Numbered from the stretch's first letter, positions 26,224-36,500 are shown. The stretch: DNA of 41,837 nt from Scatosoma sp045124465 (GCA_045124465.1 JBGVLV010000025.1:1-41837); one strand, 5' to 3'. Translations and numbers: made by a program. The notes: generated by a model not told the origin, from the letters alone.

Positions 26224-27894
26224 ATGCAAGACCCTGCGAAAAAACCGAATACGCAAACGGCGGCGGATAAGCTTTTCAACTTCCGTCCCGTTTTGTTCGC
26301 GGCGATATTTCTCGCGCTCGGTATCCTTTTCGCCTATTTTCATGACCTTTACGGCGTTTCCGCTCGGTGGGCGTTTTGTCTGTTGCCCGCGGCGGCGACG
26401 CCGTTTTTCTTTTGCCGCTCGAAAAACGCGTTTTTCAAGACCTTGCTTTCCGAACTCGCGCTCGCGCTTTGTTTCGGCGCGGGCGTAACGGCGTTTTCCC
26501 GACAAGTAGAGGACTACCGTTCCTGCGGGCAATACGACGGGGAGTATTCCGTACTCGGTCGGGTGGTGGATTATAAGGAAACGGATTACGGTCTGCGCGT
26601 TACGTTCGACGAACTCATCGTGGGCACGACGGAGGAGGAAGGACGGCTCGTCGCATACCTGCCCGCCTCTTTTTCCGATTCGATCCGACTTTCCGACGAA
26701 ATATTGTTATATGGTCACGTGTACACGCAAACGGAAGTTTTCGACGAGTACGGATTTTGCGCGCGGGACATCGACGACGGACTTCGGTTTTTTATGCGGA
26801 CGGAGAGCTGTTCGACGACGGGTCGGAGATTCGACGCCTTTTTATATCTTCGGGAACGGATAAAGGACGTCGTGTACGCGGGTATGGACGAAACTTCCGC
26901 CGCCGTTACGATGGCGGTGTTGACGGGGGACACTTCGGGGATGGACGGCGACCTGCTCGAAAACGTGCGGCGGGGCGGTATCGCGCATATTTTCGCCGTT
27001 TCGGGTCTGCATATCGGCGCGCTGTACGCGTTCTGTCTTTGGCTTATCAAGAAAACGCGGCTTAAAACGGTCGCCAAACCCGTTCGGTTCGCGTTCACGG
27101 CGTGTATGCTCCTGTTTTACGGCGGTGTGTGCGGGTATTCCGATTCCGTCGTCCGCGCGATCGCGATGTGTTTGACCGTCTACGCCTCGGCTTTGAGCGG
27201 TATCGCCGTAGACCCGCTCGAACGGGTGGGGCTTGCCGCGGGGATCGTTCTGCTGATCTCGCCCGTTTCGTTGTTCGAGGTCGGCTTTCAGCTCTCTTTC
27301 GTCGCGTGTTTGGGTATCGTACTCCTTGCGAAACGGCTGTCGCGGCTCGTCGATCTCCTTTTGAAAAAGTTCGTCGGGCTGTTCGTCGAACCGAAACCCG
27401 AAGTCAAAACGCCGCTCTATCGGGACGGCGATCCTTTGACGGTCGGACAGAGGGTATACGGGAACTGTATCTCCTTTCTCGGCGTTACGCTGTCGGCGCA
27501 GATCGCGACCGCGCCCGTGTGTTTGTATGCGTTCGGGTACGTTTCGGGCTGGGCGTTTTTGCTCAACTGCCTGTTCGTGCCGCTCATAAGCGCGGCGTTC
27601 TCGGCGCTCTTGCTGTTCGTGACCGCGGCTTGCGCGTTGCCGATCGCGGCGAGTAAGGTCGTGTTGTACGCGCCCGCCGCGTGTTGGTCGGCGGCGTTGC
27701 TCGTGTTCGAGGTTGCGGACTTTTCGGGGTTTGCGATAAGCGGGATAACGCCGAACTGGCAATTTTTCGTCTGTTACTACGCGGGACTGCTGTTCGCGAC
27801 GGATAAATGGAACGCGCCGAGGTGGGTCAGGTATTCCCTCTGTCTTATCTGTATGGCGGCGACGGCGGGGATCGGGATAACGTGCGCGGGATAG
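26224..27894 (+). CDS. comEC: ComEC/Rec2-type DNA-uptake channel, no beta-lactamase domain
   Basis: A 556-residue polytopic membrane protein. N-terminal helices and a soluble DUF4131-like part (about 30-190) precede the Competence domain (about 215-500) with the ISGLH-type motif FAVSGLHIGALYAF and CGYSDSVVRAIAMC. Family proteins of 700-800 residues carry a C-terminal metallo-beta-lactamase-like domain; here the chain ends after the last helices and no such frame follows. Known role: transport of single-stranded DNA into the cytoplasm during transformation. The start codon has only a weak ribosome site. holA is next, the usual order in Firmicutes. Confidence 0.88.
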   Translation: MQDPAKKPNTQTAADKLFNFRPVLFAAIFLALGILFAYFHDLYGVSARWAFCLLPAAATPFFFCRSKNAFFKTLLSELALALCFGAGVTAFSRQVEDYRSCGQYDGEYSVLGRVVDYKETDYGLRVTFDELIVGTTEEEGRLVAYLPASFSDSIRLSDEILLYGHVYTQTEVFDEYGFCARDIDDGLRFFMRTESCSTTGRRFDAFLYLRERIKDVVYAGMDETSAAVTMAVLTGDTSGMDGDLLENVRRGGIAHIFAVSGLHIGALYAFCLWLIKKTRLKTVAKPVRFAFTACMLLFYGGVCGYSDSVVRAIAMCLTVYASALSGIAVDPLERVGLAAGIVLLISPVSLFEVGFQLSFVACLGIVLLAKRLSRLVDLLLKKFVGLFVEPKPEVKTPLYRDGDPLTVGQRVYGNCISFLGVTLSAQIATAPVCLYAFGYVSGWAFLLNCLFVPLISAAFSALLLFVTAACALPIAASKVVLYAPAACWSAALLVFEVADFSGFAISGITPNWQFFVCYYAGLLFATDKWNAPRWVRYSLCLICMAATAGIGITCAG

Positions 27895-27933
27895 AAAGGC
27901 GGGAAAAGGCGGGAAAATGCAATGCGTATTCCC

Positions 27934-27962
27934 TTGCTTTTTCTTGCGGAATATGGTATAAT
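27934..27962 (+). promoter_or_regulatory. SigA-type promoter of holA
   Basis: TTGCTT (27934-27939), 17-base spacer, TATAAT (27957-27962) with an extended TGG. Confidence 0.85.
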
Positions 27963-27998
27963 ACCGAGTGAGAAAAAGCGGAGAGGAGGTATGCGCGA

Positions 27999-28997
27999 AT
28001 GAAATACGTAGAGTTCAGAAAGTTCACGGACGAGAACGGCGCGCAACCGATCTACCTTTTCGAGGGCGAAGAGGGGTATTTCCGCGAAAAGGGCGAACAG
28101 CTTTTAAAGACCCGTTTCGTGCAAGAACCTACGCTCGATTATATCTCCTTCGACGGCGGAACGCTCAAGGGCGAGGGACTGAAAGCGTTGGCGGACGCGT
28201 TGAACTGTTTCCCGTTCGTCAGCGAAAAACGGGTGGTGCGGGTGACGGAGTTCTATCCCACGGAAAAGGATTACGATACCTATTTGAAACCCGTTTTCGA
28301 GAACCCGCCGACGGACGGACTGCTTATGATCGTCAACGCCTCGAAACCGAAAACGGGGAACGCGGCGCTCGCCAAGAAACCCAACGTGACCTACGTCGAT
28401 TGCGGGAAATCGGACGAAGAAACCATCAAAAAATGGATCTACGTGACCTGTAAACGGGAGGGCGTGTTCGCGGACGGCGTGACCTGCGGAACGTTGGCGG
28501 CGTACTGCAACTACGATATGTCGCGGGTATCCAAGGAAACGGAAAAACTGCTCTGTTACTGTCAGGCGACGGGCGCGGAGCGGCTGACGGACGAACTCGT
28601 GGACGAACTCGTGTATCCCGATACGGAGTATAAAATTTACGAGCTTGCCAACGCGCTTTCGCGCAAGAACTATTCGGCGTTCGTGAAGATCATGAACGAA
28701 TTGCAGACCAAGGGGTTCAACGAGATCACGCTGTTGTCCTCGCTCGCCTCCTATTTTCGGGGACTGTACGAAACTTCCCTCTGCCGCGGCGGCGATCGGG
28801 AAGTGGCGGCGACCTTGGGCATAAAGGAGTTTGCGGCGAAGAAGAACCGCGAACAGGCGGCGAAACTCGGCAAAAAGCGGGTCGAGAGCCTGTATAAGAG
28901 CGTTTACGGCGCGATCAGCGATATAAAATGCGGAAAAACGACCCCGAATTCGGCGTTGAAAACGGTCACGGCAAAGCTATTTTTCGAAAATTCGTAA
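27999..28997 (+). CDS. holA: DNA polymerase III delta subunit
   Basis: A 332-residue clamp-loader subunit that opens the sliding clamp. The start PIYLFEGEEGYFREKGEQLL corresponds to the degenerate P-loop region of HolA, and the C-terminal collar domain has YELANALSRKNYSAFVKIMNEL and LLSSLASYFRGLYE. Ribosome site AGAGGAGG is nine bases upstream. A tiny frame ATG CGC GAA TGA just before overlaps the start as ATGA. Confidence 0.92.
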   Translation: MKYVEFRKFTDENGAQPIYLFEGEEGYFREKGEQLLKTRFVQEPTLDYISFDGGTLKGEGLKALADALNCFPFVSEKRVVRVTEFYPTEKDYDTYLKPVFENPPTDGLLMIVNASKPKTGNAALAKKPNVTYVDCGKSDEETIKKWIYVTCKREGVFADGVTCGTLAAYCNYDMSRVSKETEKLLCYCQATGAERLTDELVDELVYPDTEYKIYELANALSRKNYSAFVKIMNELQTKGFNEITLLSSLASYFRGLYETSLCRGGDREVAATLGIKEFAAKKNREQAAKLGKKRVESLYKSVYGAISDIKCGKTTPNSALKTVTAKLFFENS

Positions 28998-29014
28998 AAA
29001 GGTTGGAAAAAAGC

Positions 29015-29043
29015 TTTATTTTTCGACGAATATTTTATATAAT
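29015..29043 (+). promoter_or_regulatory. Possible promoter of cdaA
   Basis: TATAAT (29038-29043) in an AT-rich stretch, with a poor -35 TTTATT 17 bases upstream. Confidence 0.4.
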
Positions 29044-29093
29044 ATATAAAGACAGACCGTTTCCGCTGTGCGGAACGGCGTAACGGAGGAACT

Positions 29094-29975
29094 ATGGGAA
29101 TACGACTTCTGACGGTCGCGGATAGACTGTCGCAGATCAAGAACGGGTTCGTGGATTTCTTCACCCATTTTCAGGTAATGTTCGGCGTGGAGATATTCTT
29201 CTTTTTCGTGCTGATCTTTTACGTTTCCAAGATATTGCGCGACAACGACGCGACCAAGCTTATGCTTTTGTACTGGGTCCTCATCGTCGTGGGCGGCGCG
29301 CTCAACGTGTTCGCGGAAGAACTCGTCGATCAAAGGTTTTTCCTGTTCTACGTGATCCTCGTTTCGGCGTTTATGCTGATACTGTTCAACGTGGAAGTGA
29401 AAAAGAGTCTTTGGGACGTTCATTCGGCGAAAGAAAGCTCGTCGGAGAAGATCACGGGCGGCAACGCGGAAATACGCCCGCAAGCGGACACCGAACGCTG
29501 TATCGCGAATATCATCAAGGCGCTCCAAAATATGTCCAAAAACAACGTCGGCGCGCTCGTCGTTTTGTCCAAGGGCAGCCTGCCCAAACAGGTGCTCCAA
29601 AGCGGCGTGGAGATAGACGCGGAAATATCCACCCAGCTCATCGAGGGGGTATTCTTCCCCAAAGCGCCTTTGCACGACGGCGCGATGATCATTCACGGTC
29701 ATAAGATACAGGCGGCGGGTTGTTTCCTGCCCCTGACCCAAAAAACGAGCTATCCCAAGGAATACGGCACGCGGCACCGTGCGGCGATCGGGATCACGGA
29801 GGTGGCGAACGTTATTTCGCTCGTCGTTTCGGAGGAAACGGGGATCATCTCCATCGTAAAACAGGGCAACGTAACGCGTTACGCCGACTACGATATGCTC
29901 GTGGACGCGCTCAAAGATTACTACTGGCAGGAAATGCCGTTGACGGATAGAAAACGTACGGGAGGTCTGAAATGA
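29094..29975 (+). CDS. cdaA: Diadenylate cyclase (c-di-AMP synthase)
   Basis: A 293-residue membrane enzyme that makes c-di-AMP from two ATP; the messenger controls potassium and osmolyte balance and wall homeostasis. Three N-terminal membrane helices (about 29-46, 56-73, 81-100), then the DAC domain with DGA (195-197) and RHR (227-229), the two hallmark catalytic motifs. Both are intact. In most Firmicutes cdaA is followed by cdaR and glmM; here only a 34-residue CdaR-anchor-like frame follows, coupled by ATGA. Confidence 0.96.
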   Translation: MGIRLLTVADRLSQIKNGFVDFFTHFQVMFGVEIFFFFVLIFYVSKILRDNDATKLMLLYWVLIVVGGALNVFAEELVDQRFFLFYVILVSAFMLILFNVEVKKSLWDVHSAKESSSEKITGGNAEIRPQADTERCIANIIKALQNMSKNNVGALVVLSKGSLPKQVLQSGVEIDAEISTQLIEGVFFPKAPLHDGAMIIHGHKIQAAGCFLPLTQKTSYPKEYGTRHRAAIGITEVANVISLVVSEETGIISIVKQGNVTRYADYDMLVDALKDYYWQEMPLTDRKRTGGLK

Positions 29976-30076
29976 AATTCGTTCAGTTTCTGAAAAAAGT
30001 ATTCGTTTCCAAGTTCTGGATAAAGGCGATATCTTTGGCGTTGGCGTTCCTCGTCGTCATATTATTGAACATTTAA
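29972..30076 (+). CDS. 34-residue membrane microprotein, CdaR N-terminal anchor-like
   Basis: A very short frame: basic start (MKFVQFLKKVFVSKFW) and one hydrophobic helix (IKAISLALAFLVVILLN). This is the typical pattern of the N-terminal anchor of CdaR/YbbR proteins, which regulate CdaA. The extracellular YbbR repeats are absent and do not continue in any frame after the stop. GGGAGG lies six bases before the ATG and the start overlaps the cdaA stop (ATGA), so it is very probably translated. It is a degenerate cdaR or a minimal CdaA partner; the sequence cannot decide. Confidence 0.65.
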   Translation: MKFVQFLKKVFVSKFWIKAISLALAFLVVILLNI

Positions 30077-30183
30077 CAGGGATAGGAACGAGATAAATAC
30101 GGGAGAAAACGAGAGGAAATTCAATCCCCGACCTAACCGTCGGGCTTTGGACGGCGTCGTCCGAAGGAAAAGGAGTATTTGTT

Positions 30184-31506
30184 ATGGCAATCAAGGTATG
30201 TAAATTCGGCGGCACGTCTATGGCGGACGGTAACGTCATTCTCTCCGCGGCAAAGATCGTAAGATCGGACGCCGAACGTCGGTACGTGGTCGTTTCCGCA
30301 CCCGGTAAACGGTTCGGCGGCGACATTAAAGTCACCGACCTTTTGTATAAATGCTCGGACGCGGCGGCGACGGGCGACAGGGCGGCTTTCGACGAAACGT
30401 TCGGTAAGATCCGCACCCGTTTTCTCAATATCGAAAAAGAAATAGGCAAAGACCTCGGCATCGGAGCGGCGCTCGACGAAGTAGCGGAAAAGGTGCTTGC
30501 GGGCGCGGGCAGCGACTATTGCGCCTCGCGCGGGGAATACCTCGCGGCGAAGATCATGGCGGCGGTACTCGAAGTACCGTTCGTGGACGCGACGGAATTT
30601 ATCCGTTTCAACGACGAGGGCGTACTCAGCGAGGAAACGTTCGAGCTTGGCAAGAAAGTGCTTTCGCAGTATCATAGCGCGGTCGTACCCGGATTTTACG
30701 GGCTTGGCGCGGACGGGAAGGTAAAAACGTTTTCGCGCGGCGGCGGCGACATTTCGGGCGCAATCGTGGCTCGGTCGGTGATGGCGTCCCTGTACGAGAA
30801 CTGGACGGACGTGAGTGGGTTCTACGCTTGCGATCCCCGTATCGTCAACTCCCCCAAATGGATATCCGAGCTTTCCTATCGAGAACTTCGCGAGCTTTCG
30901 TATATGGGTGCGAACGTATTACATAGCGAATCCATTTTTCCCGTCCGCAGCGCGGGTATTCCCATTCGTATCTGCAATACCTTCCGTCCCGAGGACGCGG
31001 GCACGTATATCGTCAAGACCTCTACGCGCAAAATGAACGACCGTATCGTCACGGGCGTTGCGGGTAAGAAGGGATTTACCGTCATCACTTTGGAAAAATC
31101 GCTTATGAACTCCGAGATCGGGTTCGCGCAGAAAGTACTCGCCATCATCGGAAAATATAACATTTCGTTCGAGCATTTGCCTTCGAGTATCGATACCATG
31201 TCTTTGGTCATCGACAGCGAATACCTGAAAAACGGTATGTTGGAAAAGATCACCGAGGAAATGCGCGAGGCGGTTTCGCCCGACAAGATCTACACGCACG
31301 ACGACGTTGCGCTCGTCGCGACGGTGGGACACGGTATGGCGCATAGCGTAGGTACGGCGGCAAGACTGTTCAAGGCGCTCTACGAGGCGGGGATCAACGT
31401 GAATATGATCGACCAGGGCGCGCGCGAAGAAAACATCATCGTCGGCGTGGCGAACGAGGATTGCGCCGCTTGTATACGCGCTATCTACGCCGAATTTTTC
31501 AACTGA
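30184..31506 (+). CDS. lysC: Aspartate kinase
   Basis: A 440-residue enzyme phosphorylating aspartate, the first step of the lysine/threonine/methionine family. Kinase signature KFGGTSMAD (7-15), then SRGGGDISGAI and YMGANVLH; two ACT-like regulatory domains occupy about 290-440. The long form resembles B. subtilis YclM/ThrD and E. coli LysC more than the short dimeric type, so which amino acid inhibits it is open. AAGGAG precedes the ATG. It lies about 107 bases after the microprotein. The leader holds CCGAC-type and GGACG/CGTCC hairpins but no L-box. Confidence 0.94.
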   Translation: MAIKVCKFGGTSMADGNVILSAAKIVRSDAERRYVVVSAPGKRFGGDIKVTDLLYKCSDAAATGDRAAFDETFGKIRTRFLNIEKEIGKDLGIGAALDEVAEKVLAGAGSDYCASRGEYLAAKIMAAVLEVPFVDATEFIRFNDEGVLSEETFELGKKVLSQYHSAVVPGFYGLGADGKVKTFSRGGGDISGAIVARSVMASLYENWTDVSGFYACDPRIVNSPKWISELSYRELRELSYMGANVLHSESIFPVRSAGIPIRICNTFRPEDAGTYIVKTSTRKMNDRIVTGVAGKKGFTVITLEKSLMNSEIGFAQKVLAIIGKYNISFEHLPSSIDTMSLVIDSEYLKNGMLEKITEEMREAVSPDKIYTHDDVALVATVGHGMAHSVGTAARLFKALYEAGINVNMIDQGAREENIIVGVANEDCAACIRAIYAEFFN

Positions 31507-31533
31507 AAATAAAAGGTATCGAGGTATAACGAA

Positions 31534-32367
31534 ATGAGAACTTACGAAGTAGACCTTGCGAAAGAATATAACGTGCAAGGCGGCACGCTCAAATGCATTT
31601 TGGCGGACGAACCGCACGATCAACACGACCCGAACTGGAAACGCCCTGCGGTCGTCGTCGTACCCGGCGGCGGTTACGCAATGGTCAGTATACGCGAGGG
31701 CGAACCGGTCGCTTTCGAGTTTTTGGCGCGCGGATTCCAGACGTTCGTGCTCACCTACCTTGTCGGCGGCGAGAACGGCTTTTCCTATCCTGAACAGCTT
31801 TTGGAGCTGTCCTCGGCGATGGACTACGTAAAGAAGAACGCGAAAGAGCTTGGCGTGAATGAGAAGGAAGTGTTCGTCGTGGGCTTTTCCGCAGGCGGAC
31901 ATCTTGTGGGCGACCTTGCCGTGGAATGTGACGACGTTCCGCAAAAGGCGGGCAGAGATCTCGATTGCAGACCGACGGCGGTCGGGCTTTGCTATCCCGT
32001 CATCTCTCATATCCACGGACATCAAGGCTCGTATGACAATTTACTGTACGGGTATTCGGACGAGGCGAAAGGGGAACTGCTCAAAACGCTTTCCCTCGAT
32101 CGGGCGGTAAAAGAAACCACGCCCCCCGCGTTCATTTGGGCGTTGACGAAAGACGGTTGCGTACCCGTAGACAACGCGCTCCGCTACGCGCAGGCTTGTT
32201 CGGATAAAAACGTGAACTTCGAATTGCACGTATATCCCGGCGACGCGCACGGAACTTCGACGGGTGCGTTGGAAATAAACGTACCGCGCGATTTCTTGCC
32301 GAAGTCGCGGGCTTGGCTGGAAGATTGCGCGTCCTTCTTCCGTTTGTACGTCGAAGAAAAATTCTGA
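31534..32367 (+). CDS. Alpha/beta-hydrolase, BD-FAE/esterase-type
   Basis: A 277-residue soluble hydrolase with an oxyanion motif VVPGGGYAM (42-50), nucleophile elbow GFSAGGH (Ser119), probable acid Asp207 in TKDGCVP and His239 in GDAHGTS. The triad order is complete. Substrate is probably an ester of a sugar or small molecule, as in acetylxylan-esterase relatives; this is inference. No signal peptide. It follows the aspartokinase by 27 bases and precedes a terminator. Confidence 0.85.
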   Translation: MRTYEVDLAKEYNVQGGTLKCILADEPHDQHDPNWKRPAVVVVPGGGYAMVSIREGEPVAFEFLARGFQTFVLTYLVGGENGFSYPEQLLELSSAMDYVKKNAKELGVNEKEVFVVGFSAGGHLVGDLAVECDDVPQKAGRDLDCRPTAVGLCYPVISHIHGHQGSYDNLLYGYSDEAKGELLKTLSLDRAVKETTPPAFIWALTKDGCVPVDNALRYAQACSDKNVNFELHVYPGDAHGTSTGALEINVPRDFLPKSRAWLEDCASFFRLYVEEKF

Positions 32368-32383
32368 AAACGATCGAAATAAA

Positions 32384-32413
32384 AAAACGGAACGCCGTCG
32401 GGCGTTCCGTTTT
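32384..32413. terminator. Bidirectional terminator between hydrolase and lipoprotein
   Basis: CGGAACGCC / GGCGTTCCG with a GTCG loop, flanked by seven A bases on one side and four T bases on the other. It serves the hydrolase from the left and the lipoprotein gene from the right. Confidence 0.9.
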
Positions 32414-32427
32414 GCGTTGTGATCCGA

Positions 32428-33399
32428 TTAGTCTGCGAAATCCGCGGATACAAGCTCGTATACGAGCGTTCCGAGGTTGTACGAAACGGGACATTCCATA
32501 CGCAGGATAACGTTGCGGTAGTCGTTGGCAGTCGCGCTCACCGTTTCCGCGATCCAGATGGTCTGCGACGCGCCGGGCGAGGAAGAATCGATCGCGACGG
32601 TCACGGGATAGTAGTTGACCGCGCGCTTGGTTTTTTCCGTTTCATCGTCCTTTTTAAAGCTGAATTCCGTTCCCTCGACCTTTGTTCCGAAACTCGTGGT
32701 AATGCCCTGCACGTCGTTCGTGAACGGCGCGTAGACGAGAAAGCTGGGTGCGGAATAGGTGGAAGGATTTACGCCGCGGAGCGCGAACAGGAGCTGTTCG
32801 TTGTCGAGATAGGTGTATTTTTTCGTTTCGATCTCGAACGTTTGCGTCGTTTCGTTGTCCTCCGTTTTGGAACGGTTGGTAAGCACGCTCGTGCCGCCGT
32901 CGCAAGCGGAGTTATAGGTCGTGTGTACGGAGTAGTCCTGTTTGAGACTGTCCACCGAGGAGATAGACCCGTTTATCGGCGAATGGCAGACGAACTCTTT
33001 ATGCGAAACGGTAGGCGTGAGCGAAGTGGTCTGCGCGAACTCGACGTACGAGGTCAGCGTGTCTTGCCTTGTTTCCGTACCGTTGTTCGTCGTGTACGAA
33101 ACGTCCATTACAAGGCTCGTTTCGTAACGGTAAAGGGCGTTGCCGTTCTCGTCCGTTTTCGTCGTAAGGGTCGTGGTATACGTGCCGTTATAATCGACGG
33201 TATAGTCGTTGGAAAGTCCGTCGCCCGCCTGGAAGGACACGTCGTAAACGAGCTGTTCCAAAGTGGTTTCGGGGGCTACGTTGTACGTTTTGTACCAGTA
33301 GGGGGAGAAGGATACTTTTTGGCTCGTGCTCGTGCAAGCGGTCAAAACAGACGCGCCGAGCATAAGCGAAGTGATAGAGAGGAGCGTTTTACGTTTCAT
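32428..33399 (-). CDS. Lipoprotein of unknown function
   Basis: A 323-residue protein with a signal peptide and lipobox Leu-Thr-Ala-Cys, so Cys22 would be lipidated. The mature part is rich in Thr, Ser and Tyr and strand-forming, without recognised motifs; it may bind or fold as a beta-sandwich on the cell surface. Ribosome site is weak (AAGGCG). It is transcribed alone from the minus-strand promoter at 33444-33472 and has its own terminator. Confidence 0.75.
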   Translation of the reverse strand: MKRKTLLSITSLMLGASVLTACTSTSQKVSFSPYWYKTYNVAPETTLEQLVYDVSFQAGDGLSNDYTVDYNGTYTTTLTTKTDENGNALYRYETSLVMDVSYTTNNGTETRQDTLTSYVEFAQTTSLTPTVSHKEFVCHSPINGSISSVDSLKQDYSVHTTYNSACDGGTSVLTNRSKTEDNETTQTFEIETKKYTYLDNEQLLFALRGVNPSTYSAPSFLVYAPFTNDVQGITTSFGTKVEGTEFSFKKDDETEKTKRAVNYYPVTVAIDSSSPGASQTIWIAETVSATANDYRNVILRMECPVSYNLGTLVYELVSADFAD

Positions 33400-33443
33400 A
33401 ATAAAATATCGCCTTTTCGTCGAAAAATTTATTCTTCCGTATT

Positions 33444-33472
33444 ATTATAGCACATAATCTCCGATTTGTAAA
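33444..33472 (-). promoter_or_regulatory. SigA-type promoter of the lipoprotein gene
   Basis: On the minus strand TTTACA (33472-33467), 17-base spacer, TATAAT (33449-33444), with an extended TG before the -10. Confidence 0.82.
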
Positions 33473-33513
33473 AAACAAAATACGGATTTTCCGAAATTTG
33501 TTGTGAAAAAAAG

Positions 33514-33543
33514 CTGAAATTTTCATAGGAGATATGGTATAAT
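33514..33543 (+). promoter_or_regulatory. SigA-type promoter of addBA
   Basis: CTGAAA (33514-33519), 18-base spacer, TATAAT (33538-33543) with extended TGG. The -35 is imperfect, the -10 is perfect. Confidence 0.72.
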
Positions 33544-33572
33544 GGATAGGAAAAGAAAAAAGGAGGAACGCG

Positions 33573-36500
33573 ATGACCACGGTACTCAAAGCCTATACCC
33601 TGTCCGAATGTATGGAAACGATGACCGAGTACGCCGCGGCGTACGAAAGTCAGGGCGGGAAAAACCTCGTCTTTTGCGAGGACCGTCTGACCCTCATCGC
33701 CGAACGTGCGCTCGCCGCTCGGCTCGGAGGAACGTTCGAAACGACCGTTTCCACGTTCGCGCGGTTTTTGAAAACGGGAGAACGTACGCTGAGCAAACAG
33801 GGTTCGGTGATGGCGGTAGGGGAGATTATGACGAGACTGCAACGCGAAAACGCTTTGCAATGTTTCACGACCAACGCGGGCGCGGGCAATAACGCCAAAT
33901 GTATCTACGAAACGTTGGCACAGTTTTCCGCGTCGGAAATAACGCCCGAAACGCTCCGCGAGGGTCTTGCGCTCCTGCCCGACGATACGTTGAAGAAAAA
34001 GACGGCGGACCTCGCGCTTATCTACGAGGGGTATACGCGGTTCTTGCGGGAAAACGCTTATCTTGACGAGGGCAAATATCTTTCCCTGTTGCCCGAGCGG
34101 ATCCGCGCCGACGAAACGTTGAAAGATACCAACGTGTTCTTCCTTTGCTTTACCTCGTTCACGGCGCAAGCGGCGCAAACGATCCGCGCCGCGCTCGAAC
34201 GCGCGAAGAACGTGGTGGGGATATTCTGCGCGGGCGAGGAGGAGATCTATACGAACCGCGCGGTAAATACATTCGTACGGGTATGCGGGGAATACGGCAA
34301 AACGCGGGTACTCGACGTGGGCAGAGCGTTGGAAGGCGAGGCGGAGATCTTGCGGAAAAGTTTGTTCGATCCCGAACGCGTAGGCAAATCGCGCGTAAAA
34401 ACGGATAAGATACGTATTTTCGAGGCGGAGGACAAGACGGGCGAGGCGGAATATATCGCCGTGCAGATACGGCGCGCGCTTGCCGAGGATAAGACCTTGC
34501 GCTATCGCGACGTCGCGGTGCTTGTGCCAAATATCGCCGCGTACGCCCTGCCGCTTAAACGTGCGCTCGGCGATTACGATCTGCCCTGTTTCCTCGACGA
34601 GAAAAAGTCCTTGAAATGTCACCCGCTCGGTCGGTTTTTGCTCGACTGTTTCAAGACGGTGCGCGAACGGTTTTCGCCGTCCGCCGTACATTCGCTCGCA
34701 CAGAACGTATTTTTCGGCGAGAGCGACGAATACCGCAACTATCTTCTGAAATTCGCCAACTACCGCGGCGGCGGGAAACGGGAGGTCAAGACGGGCGCGG
34801 CGGTGGAAGAACTGTTCGATATAGAGAAAGTGCGCTTGGGCAGAGAACGGTTGCTTTTGGCGACGAAAAACATAAAAAACAGGGCGAAAGGCAGGGAGTA
34901 TTGCGCCGCCGTGCGGAAGATACTCGAAGATTTCGACGCGGAGAAAAGGCTCGAACAACTCGAAGAGGAGATCGACGATCTCTCGCAAAAGGGGTACTTG
35001 GCGCAGATCTACGCCGCGCTCGAACGGGTGCTTGCGGAGGCGGAACTTCTGACGGGCGACGCGGAAATGAGCGTTTCGGAATTTGCCGCCGTGTTGCAGG
35101 ACGGACTGGACGCGACGGAAATCTCCCTTATCCCGTTGAAATCGGACGCGGTGTTCATCGGCGACGTCACCGACAGCCGTATCGAAAAGGTGCGCGTGTT
35201 GTTCGCGGCGGGTATGACGGAGGACGTTCCCCGCTCGTCGGGCGATACCGCGATCGTTTCGGACAAGGAGATCGCAAGGCTCGCCGAGGTCAAAACGTTG
35301 CTCGAACCCACGGTCGCGGAAGTCAATCTCCGCGCCCGCGAAAGCGCGTGCCTTAACCTTTGCACGTTTTTGGACGAATTGCACCTTTCGTACGCGCTCG
35401 GCGCGGACGGGAACGAACCTGCGGTCAGCGACGTTTTCCGCTATATCGACGCGGCGTTTTGCGACAAAGAGGGCAAGGATATACCGAGGGAAAAGAAACT
35501 CCGCGAGGAGGAGTTTTCGTACCGTTGCGGCTCCGCCGCGCCCGCCGTGCGGCAGTTACTGATCGAAAAGAGCGAATACGAGCGTTGCCGCGAAGATACG
35601 CGGCGGGAATATTCGTCGCTGTACACCGCGCTCGACAAACTCGGCGTGCAGGAAAAGGACGACTATTTACAAGAATACAAGGGGCAGGTATGCGTTGAAC
35701 GCGGCGAAGAACTGTTCTTCCGCGACGGGAAGATCTCCCCGACCGCGCTCGAAGGCTACTTTTCCTGTCCTTTCCGCAATTTTGTAGAACGGGGTCTGAA
35801 ACTCAAAGACCGCGAGGAAACCGCCGTGCTTGCGGTGGATTCGGGTAACTTTGTCCACGAGCTTTTGGAAACGGCGGCGAAGAAGTTTTCCGAGCTGAAA
35901 ACGGAGGAGGAGATGCGCACGTTCGCAATGCAAGCGGGCACGGAGATATTGAAAAGACCCGTCTACGCCGCGCAGTCGGACACCGCGTCGGGGTTGTTCT
36001 TCTCCGACAAGTTGCTTGCCGAGGGCGCGGAAGTGGCGGTCGCGGCGTTCCGTCAGGTCAAGAACTCCGAGTTCGTCGTAGAGGAAACGGAAAGGTCGGT
36101 GAAAACGGACGCGTTCGTGGGCAAGATAGACCGCGTGGACGGAACGGAAAAATACGTTAGGGTCATTGATTACAAAACGGGCGCGATCGACGACACCGCC
36201 GTATCTTATTACACGGGCAGGAAGTTGCAGATGCAGTTGTATATGTCCGCGATCAAGGGCGAACGGATCCCCGCGGGCGTGTTTTACTTCCCCGCCTCCG
36301 TCGATTACGGCGATGAGGAAACGGGTAAATTCCGAATGAAAGGCTTTTTAAACGGCGACGAGGAGGCGCTGCGTTGCGGCGACAACGCGATCGCGGAGGA
36401 CAAGCAGAGCGAGTATTTCCCCGCCGCGCTCAAAAACGCGCGCAGTAAGCGGGTGATGGACGAAAGCACCTTCCGAGATTTCCTCGACTATTCGGTGTTT

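Noticed and set aside
23773..26532. 919-codon frame antisense to the giant helicase
   Set aside because: Same GC-driven shadow, with no motifs and no ribosome site.
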